A DNA stretch of 64,000 nt, from assembly GCA_036172665.1 (NCBI GenBank), contig CM069873.1:48702001-48766000 (forward strand), given 5' to 3'. How positions within the stretch are numbered: position 1 is the first letter of the stretch; each line of letters begins with the position of its first letter. The notes under the pieces were generated by a model. The model saw only the letters and a program-made list of their open reading frames with translations. It did not search any database and was not told where the DNA came from. Origin of the DNA: Prosopocoilus inquinatus. Lineage: Eukaryota > Arthropoda > Insecta > Coleoptera > Lucanidae. Positions 10,570-19,594 of this stretch are shown here, in pieces. The position numbers were made by a program, and so were the translations under genes.

Positions 10570-10836
10570 TGTAGCACGTGGCTTTAAATTAAGTTTGAGG
10601 GTCGGATCAAAATAAGTATAAAACGAAATTACTTACTCTACTTTAATGAACTGAGTTAAAATTGAGTTTAGAATTTGAGTAATACACACACAAAATAGAA
10701 AAAAATGTAACAATGGATAGTCAAATCGAGCGGGTAGCGGCACACACCCGTTCTTGAGCGAGAGCACCCTTGCACTACCTCGACTTCCTCGGGTTCCTTT
10801 GGGTTCCCGGAATTCTAAGTCCGACATTCCGCTACA
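10570..10836 (-). repeat. Gypsy-A 5' LTR
   Basis: 267 bp, nearly identical to the 3' copy. It is followed by TAAT, the right copy of the target-site duplication. Confidence 0.95.
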
Positions 10837-11689
10837 TAATAACTTTCTTTTGTATCTAAGTAATAACGTATTTTCCTCGATAAAACTATTTTTTTTTATT
10901 AACTTCTTGAATTGTAGTTTTTTTTATCGTCAAATACATTTAATATGTCTTTGTTTAAATATTTATTTTTTGGTTCTTCGTAGCGATTAAATTGTGTTTT
11001 TTTAATTCCTACTGCACTGATGATTTCAAAAATTATAGAATTCTTTAGTTTTCATAAAACCGAAAAAAACAATACCGAAAAAATAGGTGTAATAATAATA
11101 ATAAGAAATCATCGATAACGAGTGAACTGTAAGAGATAAGTTATAGGGTATGCTAATACAGGACGAAAGAACATTTAATCCTGAGTCACATGGTATAAAA
11201 ATATACTAGGCATTCCATTAAAAAAAAACATAACTTTTCGACAGTTGAAATCAGTTCGTATAGAAGTTACTTTTTAACCAGCCTGTAAACAATCAAGCGT
11301 AAAACTGGACATGATCTGAAAGAATGTTAGTGTATCCTACTACAGGCCAAAAATTGGCTTCGCCGTTTTTGTTGCACAAACATGGCAGTATCATAAACAA
11401 GGTTCTGCGAGTCTGAGCTTTAAAAAATGGAAATACCTCGGAAACGGTTAATTTTCTTGTATCACATGTTGCACAAAATATTTTTAGAATTTTATGAAGA
11501 TTTCAAAAATGCATTAAAAAGTGGAGTATTCTGTTTAAAATAAGAAAAGTATAAGCGGAAGTGTCCGAAAATTGATGATATTATATTTTGGTAGATCTTT
11601 ATCGTTAACTTATAACTGCAAAATATGAAACAGAAATTGAAAGGAGAAGTTCGTAAACTTTTAATGAATGTGTTGCCTGAATCTCCCTG

Positions 11690-12261
11690 TAGAAGGTGCA
11701 GCAAACAGCCGATTTCAAAAATTCTCACGGAATTGGGACAATTTAGACAAAACTTGGGAAGAAGTAAAAATTTATTTTATCAACGAATTTGGAGGAGAAC
11801 AAGCAACCTGAAGATTAGCTGCGAATCTGAGAAATAGAAAACAAAAGGAAAACGAAGATATCAAGACGTTTTACTACGAACTTCTAACGCTAACAAATGA
11901 GGTAGACTCTGACATTTCAACTGCTAATTTTCAAGATAATTTCGAATTCGGTCTACACCCGTCGTATGCCGAAAGTTATTACTTATTGTACGATACTGTC
12001 GTGACACCGAAGCAACTACGAAATACCGTCTTAAAGATAAGCCATCTAGACAAACAGCTTAATAGGAATATTCTCGTCACCGCATTAACAACTCCAATAA
12101 AAAATAACAATCGAGGACCAGGAAATTTACAAAGGTCAAGAAATGGAGCGCAATTACCGCCATCAAGGACGAGACGCCGGAAGACTAATCTGCTGGTACT
12201 GTAACAAACCGGGGCATTTCGGAAGAAATTGCTACACTTACCAGAGATACGGAGCAACGTA
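11690..12261 (+). pseudogene. Old Gypsy gag relic, part 2, with zinc knuckle
   Basis: The frame resumes from part 1 and reads through FQKFSRNWDN, EEVKIYFINEFGG, then KENEDIKTFYYELLTLTNEV and NFEFGLHPSYAESYYLLYDT, a normal Gypsy Gag C-terminal capsid pattern. A CCHC knuckle follows (CWYCNKPGHFGRNC, about 12193-12233). Frameshifts make it a pseudogene. The knuckle is immediately followed by MITE Y, and further relic sequence continues at 13243-13460. Confidence 0.75.
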
Positions 12262-13240
12262 CAGAGTGGATTAATTTCGATGTCTCTTATGGGCATCTCC
12301 GTAACTATAAGAGACAAAAAAAAACTGGTGGCCAAGTCTGGATCTCTTTTTTGGAGATTATATCAACGGCGTAAACAAAAATTGGCTGTCTTCTTTTGTT
12401 TTCAAGTTATAGGCAAAAATTGCCATTTTTGACTTTTCGTTTTTCGGTCATAATTTCTAGAGATATTAAAAAACTGCTTGAACATTATTAGGACACTTTT
12501 TGGAATGCAATTCTGTGGTGTAGTTGATTTTTTAATATTTACTTAAATTTTCGAGATATTACATAAAGTTGTTTTTTTTTTTAAATGGAAATGATAGTAG
12601 GCAATGCCCTCATTAAATAGAGATTTTTTTTCTGTTTTCAAAAATATATACTTTGTTGAGTTTATTTTTTGTAATGAATTTGTTTGCAAAAAAATTTAAC
12701 GAGATTTCAAATATTTTCATAGTTTTTGCTGCGTAAATAATTTCCTATTCGCATTAATTTACAAAGTTCCGATTTATCGTTTTGGCGACCGTTTTGATAA
12801 GAGGTCCTATCTGACTTTCTATTGAGAATGAATTTATCATTTATCACGCTTCACAGAACATTTTAACAATAATGTTTTAAACTATGTATTATTAAAACGT
12901 GTTATGACCGAAAATTTATAGAAAAATTGTTTTCAATCTTTAAATGGTCAACGTCGCACGAACACTCAACGTTTAACTATCGGTTGATAGCTTCGTTAGG
13001 AAGAAACGTTGGACGTTCGTGCAATTCTCATAATAAATAAATAAATGAGATATGATCGAAAAACGAAAAGTCGAAAATGGCAATGTTTACCTATAACTTG
13101 AAAACTAAAGAAGATAGCCAATTTTTGTTTACGCTGTTGGCTTTATCTCCAAAAAAGAGATCCAGACTTGACCACTAGTTTTTTCTTTCTCTTATAATTA
13201 CGTAGATGCCCATAAGAGACATCGAAATTAATCCACCCTG
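12262..13240. mobile_element. MITE Y, TA-target (mariner-like)
   Basis: Termini are CAGAGTGGATTAATTTCG and the complement of CAGGGTGGATTAATTTCG, flanked by TA on both sides (12260-12261 and 13241-13242). The inverted arms are about 200 bp. The core is AT-rich, lacks a transposase and includes, at about 12960-13010, a decayed Penelope hammerhead-type segment resembling those at 59.6 kb. It interrupts the old gag relic. Confidence 0.85.
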
Positions 13241-13242
13241 TA

Positions 13243-13460
13243 CAAATTGGAAATGGCAATCAAATTAGAAGATTCGTCCCACAATAGAGGGATACAACGC
13301 AAAGAACCCAGCAGCTAAGAAGATATGCAGGCCCAACCCGAGAATCAAGACACCCAAACTAAAAGGGGTAGCGGCTTGTCCGATCGTGGATCCCCAAAGC
13401 CAAGGACAACCAGATCAAATTTTAAGCGTCGCACATTGGGGCCAAATAGGTCTAGTTGGC
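13243..13460 (+). pseudogene. Old Gypsy relic, part 3
   Basis: Continuation of the gag relic after MITE Y. It has Gln/Arg/Pro-rich coding-like composition (for example QIGNGNQIRRFVPQ), in-frame stops and no recognisable domain. The assignment rests on position and the precise TA insertion. Sequence from 13461 to 13780 is AT-rich and shows nothing. Confidence 0.4.
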
Positions 13461-13930
13461 AAAAAATAAATTAATGCATATTTTAAAACTACTTATTTAC
13501 TAAAAATATTTTCCAATCATTAATTTTAGTTACCGCTCTCGCTTAATGAGGATAAGAGCTAGAAAAAAAACTTTAAATTGAGAAGTTATAGGGCTTTATG
13601 TCTATTATCTTTTAGAGTTATCACAAAAAACAAAAGAACGCTGTAAAGTAGAGAAAAAAATATAATTTTTGTTTTTTTTAATGGTAAGTAAAGTAAATTA
13701 ATAATACAACAAAATGCAGACCGCCTTAATATTTTAAATATTTAACTTATTGAATTCAAATATCTCTCAAATGGTTCTTCCAAATACATATATATATATA
13801 TGTAACATATATATATATATATATATATATATGTTAATCCGTAGGCTTCCGCGGGTGTTGACTGCTGTAGTATTCTTCCGGGTAGTCCTCCGCGTTGAGT
13901 TCTCTAAAGAACTATTTGTCTTCTGACAAC

Positions 13931-13961
13931 GTTTCGGCAAGGTCTCACTTGCCATCTTCAG
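13931..13961 (-). ncRNA. Hammerhead ribozyme-like core (minus)
   Basis: The minus strand reads CUGAAGA, then a perfect 6-bp stem II (GGCAAG/CUUGCC) with a six-base loop, then GAAAC. This satisfies the CUGANGA...GAAA hammerhead core. Stems I and III were not verified, so self-cleavage is inferred only. Confidence 0.55.
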
Positions 13962-14083
13962 GTCTTCGCTGCTGCTTGCCTGCTTCTGCTCCTCGTCGTA
14001 CTCGCTTGCCTGCTTCTGCTCCTCGTCGTTACTGTGACTCGAGTAACGACGAGCAGCAGAAGCAGGCAAGCAGCAGCGAAGAC

Positions 14084-14114
14084 CTGAAGATGGCAAGTGA
14101 GACCTTGCCGAAAC
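14084..14114 (+). ncRNA. Hammerhead ribozyme-like core (plus)
   Basis: Mirror copy of the core at 13931-13961, with identical CUGAAGA, stem II and GAAAC on the plus strand. It is followed by CGTTGTCAG. Confidence 0.55.
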
Positions 14115-14207
14115 GTTGTCAGAAGACAAATACTTCTTTAGAGAACTCAACGCGGAGGACTACCCGGAAGAATACTACAGCATATATATATATATATGTA
14201 ACATATA

Positions 14208-15115
14208 TATTTTTGAAATCACAAAAAAATGGTCTTTCATCTTAGTAAACAATATACAGGAGGTTCTACTTAAAAGAACAAAACTTGTTTTTTTTCTCCA
14301 CTTTATAGTGCGTTTTTGTTTCCTGTAACTTTGAAAGATAATAGACAGTCTTTTGAAAATGACTTGCGACTCTTTTTTTGCTGGGCTTTATAAATTTGAT
14401 ACCAGAGGATCCGAAGATATTAATAATAAATTGAAAATGAAATGTTTTCTTGGAGAATACTTTTTTATATAACGATAACTTTCAATTCTAAACGACATTT
14501 TCTAATGATATTTTCCTACACATTTTAAAATAAGGACACTTATCTTTTAAGTTGTCTCATTTTTCGATGTCCACGCTGAATACCATAAAAGATAAATTTC
14601 ATCTAATATTTCCCAATTTGATTTTAAGGAATGCAGAATCGTTTCAGCATCAATAAAATTTAATAAAAAATGATAATAAAAAAAAATTTCATTGGTAGCA
14701 CATTTTTTTAAAGACACTGCATATTAAAATGGCACAAACATGCGCAAGATTTTATTCTTTTAGAAATTAAACATATCTTTGTAAAACATAAATATTCTTC
14801 AACTTTAGCCCGGAGTAGAGTCCGCGAGTATTAGTGTTACATATGTGTACTTTGCTTGTTTATTACATTGTTATTATCAGACTGCGGAAGTTTAGGCATT
14901 TGCCTTTTCTATTTGTTAAACACTACTTTGATAGAACCTTTACGTTTCATGTAGTTGCTGTTCAAATGGTAAAGTTTTATAACGCCTATTTTTGCCTATT
15001 TAAGGATAAATGCCTGTTTCAGACAAAAATGCCTATAATGTGCCTTTTTCTTAAATATTGTCAGAATAAATTTAAATTTGCATAAATTAAAATTAAAATG
15101 ATTAATACACCGTTA
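14208..15115. other. No gene recognised
   Basis: AT-rich sequence without a supported coding region. GCCTATTTTTGCCTATTTAA-like repeats near 14985-15040 look like old transposon debris. Confidence 0.4.
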
Positions 15116-15850
15116 TTATTTATAAAAATTTATTTTTGCAAATCGTTTTTGATTGCAGTGAAAACCTCGAGCAGCCTCTGCAGACCAAAAACGACTTGCC
15201 CAATTTATTCGCAATTGCGATGTAAGGATGATGAACAGATAAAATTGCGACATCTTACGATCGCTTTTTGACCTGACATTGCAGTAGGATAGACAAATTG
15301 AAGCGGGATTTGCTCCTAATAAGTACCCCATGCAAGGCGGCCATGCTTGCTGTCAAAGCATAATGAAAGATTTAGAAAAAAATTGTGCAAATCGTTTTTG
15401 ATTGCAGTGAAAACCTCGAGCAGCCTCTGCAGACCAAAAACGACTTGCCCAATTTATTCGCAATTGCGATGTAAGAATGATGAACAGATAAAATTGCGAC
15501 ATCTTACGATCGCTTTTTGACCTGACATTGCAGTAGGATAGACAAATTGAAGCGGGATTTGCTCTTACGATCGCTTTTTGACCTGACATTGCAGTAGGAT
15601 AGACAAATTGAAGCGGGATTAGCTCCTAATAAGTACCCCATGCAAGGCGGCCATGCTTGCTGTCAAAGCATAATGAAAGATTTAGAAAAAATTTGTGCAA
15701 ATCGTTTTTGATTGCAGTGAAAACCTCGAGCAGCCTCTGGACAGCTGTTTCAGCTCCGCTTGGGGCTTCGTCAGCAGAGACGTAGCTCGACATTTCCACT
15801 GCAAACAAAAACGACTTGTACAATTTATTCGCAATTGCAATGCATTTCTT
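15116..15850. repeat. Fold-back family FB, copy C (tandem partial copies)
   Basis: At least three truncated FB units in direct succession (about 15130-15370, 15378-15565, 15565-15845), each carrying GCAAATCGTTTTTGATTGCA and GACATTGCAGTAGGATAGAC. The first two lack the central segment present in copy A and in the third unit. Truncation at the same point in two adjacent units suggests local duplication. Confidence 0.75.
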
Positions 15851-15962
15851 GTATAAAAGTTTAACAAATAAAACACTGATAATTACTTTGTTAATATCAC
15901 CTTTATTTGTCACACAGTGACTGCAGTTTCAACATTTCAATGTCATTTGTTACAGAACTACT
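15850..15962 (-). repeat. Possible Penelope-like element terminus
   Basis: The minus strand ends in GAAACTGCAGTCAC, preceded by a weak stem (ATGACATTGAAATGT). The same ending occurs with a clearer hammerhead-like core at 60970-61006. Degraded; tentative. Confidence 0.35.
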
Positions 15963-15997
15963 TTCCATAACCGATGACATCATGAGAGCAGCAGATA

Positions 15998-17005
15998 ATG
16001 AGTTGTATACAGTTCGATACCTTAGATTATACTTTATTAGATGCTATACTCTATTTTGTTGGCCTTGGAAAGAATGTACGAACATTATTGAAGAGCTATT
16101 TACACGACAGAACTCAAATAGTACGCGTAAATGGAACAGATTCGGGCTCAGCTCCTTTGAGTTCAGGCGTTCCTCAAGGATCTGTCTTGGGGCCATTGCT
16201 ATATTCTATCTATACTAGCGGTATCGTCAAGCAGGTGAATTACTGCTCAGTGCATTTGTACGCGGATGATATACAAGTTTATCTGTCCTTCTCTCCTGGA
16301 GATTTTAAACATAGTTATCGTAAATTAAACACGGACTTAGACACCATTGTTCAACTGTCTTTGAAACACGGTCTTGCTCTAAACGCTAAATTATGTTAGG
16401 ACCTTGGTGTTATAATTGACAATAAATTACAGTTTAATTATCACGTTAACTACCTATTGAGTAAAGCGTACTGCAGTTTGAAATTAATTTACAATAATCG
16501 TCATATTTTCACAAGAAAAATGAAAATAATGTTATGTGAATAATTAGTTCTTTCGAGATTTAATTATTGCGATATCGTGTATGGTCCTTATTTGAGCATT
16601 GCTGATAACAGCAGAGTGCAGAAAATTCAAAATTCTTGTCTCAGGCTAATTTATGGTTTAAGAAAATATGACAGAATTTCTCACACACTTAAAGAGGTAG
16701 GTTGGCTTAACATGAAAACCAGAAGATTTCTTCACGCTACTTGTGCTTATCACAAAATTATCATCATTAAGTGCCCTCAGTATCTGTTCCATCGCATTAC
16801 GTTTCGTACTGACGTTCATACCATAAATGTTAGGTTTAAGGGTTTGCTCTTTCCGCCCTTGCACAAGACTGAAAGATTTAAAAAAAGTTTTACTTATCAA
16901 ATTTATAATATTTATAATTCACTATTACCGTCTCTGAAAACCATGAGTATAACTCAGTTCAAACGTCATTTAACACATACTCTTTTTGATTGTCCTGTCG
17001 TTTAA
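15998..17005 (+). pseudogene. LINE reverse transcriptase relic
   Basis: One reading frame with two in-frame stops (16397-16399 and 16541-16543). It contains the RT motifs SSGVPQGSVLGPLLYSIYTS and YADDIQVYLSF (catalytic YADD), then LGVIIDNKLQF, RFNYCDIVYG and a C-terminal NSLLPSLKTMSITQFKRHL. This order is standard for Jockey/CR1-group LINEs. Part of the segment between YADD and LGV is deleted. The 3' UTR runs to a (TAT)n tail at about 17243-17268. Confidence 0.85.
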
Positions 17006-17270
17006 GTGCTACTTATCCTTTACTTTTAAGCTTGCCCTGGTACCCCGTCCGAATATTGTCTGTGTACTATACAATATCAATACTCTCGGCCGTTTGATTG
17101 ATATAAACTAGTGCGCTATTGTTTTGTTTTGTTAATTATATTTCAAGGTTAAGTGTAAGAGCATGTTTCGTCAAAGTTACATGAACTTCGCCTTGCGGTT
17201 TGTCATATTTATATATCATATATGTACTATGACAAATAAAGTCCTATTATTATTATTATTATTATTTTCA
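17006..17270 (+). other. LINE 3' UTR and (TAT)n tail
   Basis: Non-coding sequence between the RT relic stop and a TATTATT repeat. The short-repeat tail marks the 3' end of the element. Confidence 0.6.
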
Positions 17271-17384
17271 AACTGATTTTTTTTTTAAACCGAAACTGAG
17301 TCTGTATATATACACAGGCAGAAAACTAAATTCTAATACTAAGAACACCACCTAGAATCATCTGGAGGGATTTTTTAATTACAG

Positions 17385-17770
17385 GCTTCGAAGAAGGATG
17401 AATACATTAGGTCTGTTTGGTCGTTCAATAATATTTCTTCGGAATTATTCGCCGCGTTACGAATTCCTAAATAATTTCTAAATCTAATAAGTTTAATTTA
17501 ATGCTTTTTTTCGGCGTAATGTAAAATTTGTGCATTTTCTGAAGTGAAAGAATGTTTTTCTGTGATTAAATGGTTGGCAAAATTTGAATCAGTTTTTTGT
17601 AGCTTAAAAGAGCAAATGTGTTCTTGAATGCGTGTGGCAAAATTTCTCCCAGTCTGGCCTATGTAAAAACCTTTACAATCATTACATTTTAGTTTATATA
17701 CACCAGATGTTTTAAATTTGTCTATTTTATCTTTATTGTTAAAAATTAAATTTGAGAATTTATTATAGGG
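17385..17770 (-). pseudogene. Penelope-like GIY-YIG endonuclease fragment
   Basis: The minus-strand translation reads SGVYKLKCNDCKGFYIGQTG, then RIQEHICSL, FANHLITEKHSF and LLNDQTDLMY. This matches the C-terminal GIY-YIG nuclease of Penelope-like elements (K-C-x2-C-x3-Y-I-G-x-T-x-R, then a conserved H and N). One stop is visible in the distal part and no RT is attached. LLNDQTDLMY also ends the Penelope fragment at 61.1 kb. Confidence 0.8.
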
Positions 17771-17838
17771 TTTATATGCAACAATTATGTCTTAATTTTT
17801 GCTAATTGTGCGACCCATTTTTTCGAATATTTTAGAAC

Positions 17839-18440
17839 GTGTTAATTATTTGTATAAAAGTTTTATTACGTGAGTATTGTAAGAGATTACCAGATAATGT
17901 AAAGCATTTTAGAAACTTGTTATTTTTAAGTCCTCAAATTGTATTAAGTTTAACTAATAAGCCAAAATTTTCGGATCTACCCTTTACAGAAATTTGTTAT
18001 CAAACGAAGATTTATTCAGAGTCGAAAATCAATATAATATTTTCAGTAATGTTGAGTGGAAACTGGTCTATGGTTCAGAAAGCGTTGAAAATTGCTACAA
18101 ATTTTGGGCTCTGGTAAAAAATTATAAAAATGCTGGAGGTGAACATATTTTCAAAGAACTGGCAGATTTTGTTTTATTGTTGCTAAGTTTACCCAACAGC
18201 AATGCCACAGTAGAAAGGATTTTTAGTATTATGAATGCGACAAAAACTAAGAGTAGAAACAGGATCAATTTAGATTTGCTAAGTGCAATTATTAGACTAA
18301 ATGCGTTTTGTTATAAGAATTCCATATATTGTCATAATTTCCTTCCTTCTAAAAATATGGTGCTCAAATTTAATAACAACATGTATAAAAACATCGCACC
18401 TGAAGAAAAAGAATGGAAAGAAATTATATTGTATGTAGAA
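17839..18440 (+). pseudogene. hAT transposase C-terminal fragment
   Basis: After a frameshift near 17990 the frame reads FKELADFVLLLLSLPNSNAT then VERIFSIMNATKTKSRNRIN and LLSAIIRLN. This is the hATC dimerisation domain (L-S-x-P-x-S-x-A-x-V-E-R-x-F-S). The N-terminal part and the BED finger are absent. It ends about 230 bp before the Polinton, and the intervening sequence shows no gene. Confidence 0.8.
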
Positions 18441-18675
18441 TTTATGTTTTGTTATTATAATAAAGAGTATGTAAATATTACTTGTTTTAATGTCCAGATT
18501 TCAGTTAAAAAGTCAAAATATACAAAAATTTTAAATTTTGGCGCGAAGTGGCGCTTTGGAATAATTTCTATGGCGCTCCTGGCGTTTACTAAGCTGGAAA
18601 CTCTGTATGCGCGCGTCTTTGGCTGCCTTGTGCTTCTTACTTTCAAAATATTGCACAGCGAACATTGTGAGTAGT

Positions 18676-18765
18676 AGGAATAGGCCGATTCTTGAACCTC
18701 CTCCGACCTTGACCAATAAAATTCAAGGTCAAGGTCGGAGGAGGTTCCAGAATCGGCCTATTCCT
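18676..18765. repeat. Left terminal hairpin of the Polinton
   Basis: Arms 18676-18714 and 18727-18765 (39 nt, one mismatch) fold around a 12-base AT-rich loop. Six bases (AGTAGT) precede it at the element tip. Confidence 0.9.
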
Positions 18766-18781
18766 GACGTGACCCCACGAT

Positions 18782-19512
18782 GAGCTTCAAGGTCAAGGTC
18801 ATGGCCTTGAGGTGACCTTGAAATGACCTTGACATGACCTTGAAATGACCTTGAGGTGACCTTGACATGACCTTGACGTGACCTTGAGGTGACCTTGAAA
18901 TGACAATGAAATGACCTTGAGGTGACCTTGAGGTGACCTTGACATGACCTTGAGGTGACCTTGAAATGACATTGAGGTGACCTTGAAATGACCTTGAGGT
19001 GACCTTGAAATGACATTGAAGTGACCTTGAAATGACCCCGAGGTGACCTTGAAATGACCTTGAGGTGACCTTGAAATGACCTTGCGGTGACCTTGAAATG
19101 ACCTCGAGGTGACCTTGAAATGACCTCGAGATGACCTTGCAATGACCTTGAAATGACCTTGAGGTAACCTTGAAATGACCTTGAGGTGACCTTGAAATGA
19201 CCTTGAGGTAACCTTGAAATGACCTTGAGGTGACCTTGAAATGACCTTGAGGTAACCTTGAAACGACCTCGAGGTGACCTTGAAATGACCTCGAGGTGAC
19301 CTTGAAATGACCTTGAGGTGACCTTGAAGTGACCTTGACGTGACCTTGAAATGACCTTGACGTGACCTTGAAATGACCTTGAGGTGACCTTGAAATGACC
19401 TCGAGGTGACCTTGAAATGACCTTGAGGTGACCTTGAAATGACTCTGACGTGACCTTTAAATGACCGTGAGGTGACCTTGAGGCGACCTTGAAATGACTG
19501 AGGTGACCTCGT
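18782..19512. repeat. 11-bp tandem array of nuclear-receptor-type half-sites
   Basis: About 65 head-to-tail units of GACCTTGAAAT / GACCTTGAGGT, usually alternating to give a 22-bp higher-order unit. The complement of each junction is TCAAGGTCA, identical to the monomer site bound by FTZ-F1/NR5A and ERR receptors (consensus YCAAGGYCR). Spacing is 11 bp, about one helical turn, all in one orientation. Because 11 is not a multiple of 3, the minus strand stays open for 310 codons (19731-18799) encoding an 11-residue repeat; I treat that as a by-product. The array begins just inside the left TIR and ends before PolB. Confidence 0.9.
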
Positions 19513-19594
19513 AACGGACCTTGAAGCGCGGTGAAAACGTTTGAAATTAGATGAAATTGCCGGACCGTCCAAAGTTGTTGACCAGGTGAACGTT

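Larger units (their letters stand above)
5571..10836 (-). mobile_element. Gypsy-A LTR retrotransposon (recent, frame-broken)
   Basis: A 5.27-kb element on the minus strand with LTRs of 268 and 267 bp differing by a homopolymer length and one substitution. LTR ends are TGTAGC...GCTACA and the target duplication is TAAT (5567-5570 and 10837-10840). Element order on the minus strand is 5' LTR, PBS, gag-pro-RT, RNase H-integrase, PPT, 3' LTR. No envelope gene is present. It landed inside MITE X. The pol frame is interrupted inside RT. Confidence 0.95.
4618..11689. mobile_element. MITE X: TA-target element with about 575-bp inverted repeats, split by Gypsy-A
   Basis: Bases 4618-5195 and 11128-11689 are long diverged inverted repeats. 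The ends read CAGGGAGATTCAGGCAAC and its complement. The right flank has TA (11690-11691); the left TA is missing, best read as a 2-bp loss, because the flanking gag halves join in frame around one TA. No transposase is visible. Without Gypsy-A the element is about 1.8 kb. CAG-start termini plus a TA target suggest Tc1/mariner ancestry. Confidence 0.8.
13863..14182. repeat. Palindromic Penelope-type terminal element between (TA)n runs
   Basis: Arms of about 145-175 bp meet near 14040 and read TGCTGTAGTATTCTTCCGGG outward. Both arms contain a hammerhead-like core and a GAAGCAGGCAAGCAGCAGCG-type segment, and the left arm carries an extra tandem copy of the latter. The palindrome is flanked by (AT)n stretches (about 13786-13832 and 14182-14207). 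Short palindromes of this kind with hammerhead cores match terminal parts of Penelope-like retroelements. Confidence 0.7.

Noticed and set aside
18782..19512. CRISPR-like regular array
   Set aside because: Units are contiguous 11-mers with no spacers; this is a tandem satellite in an insect element.
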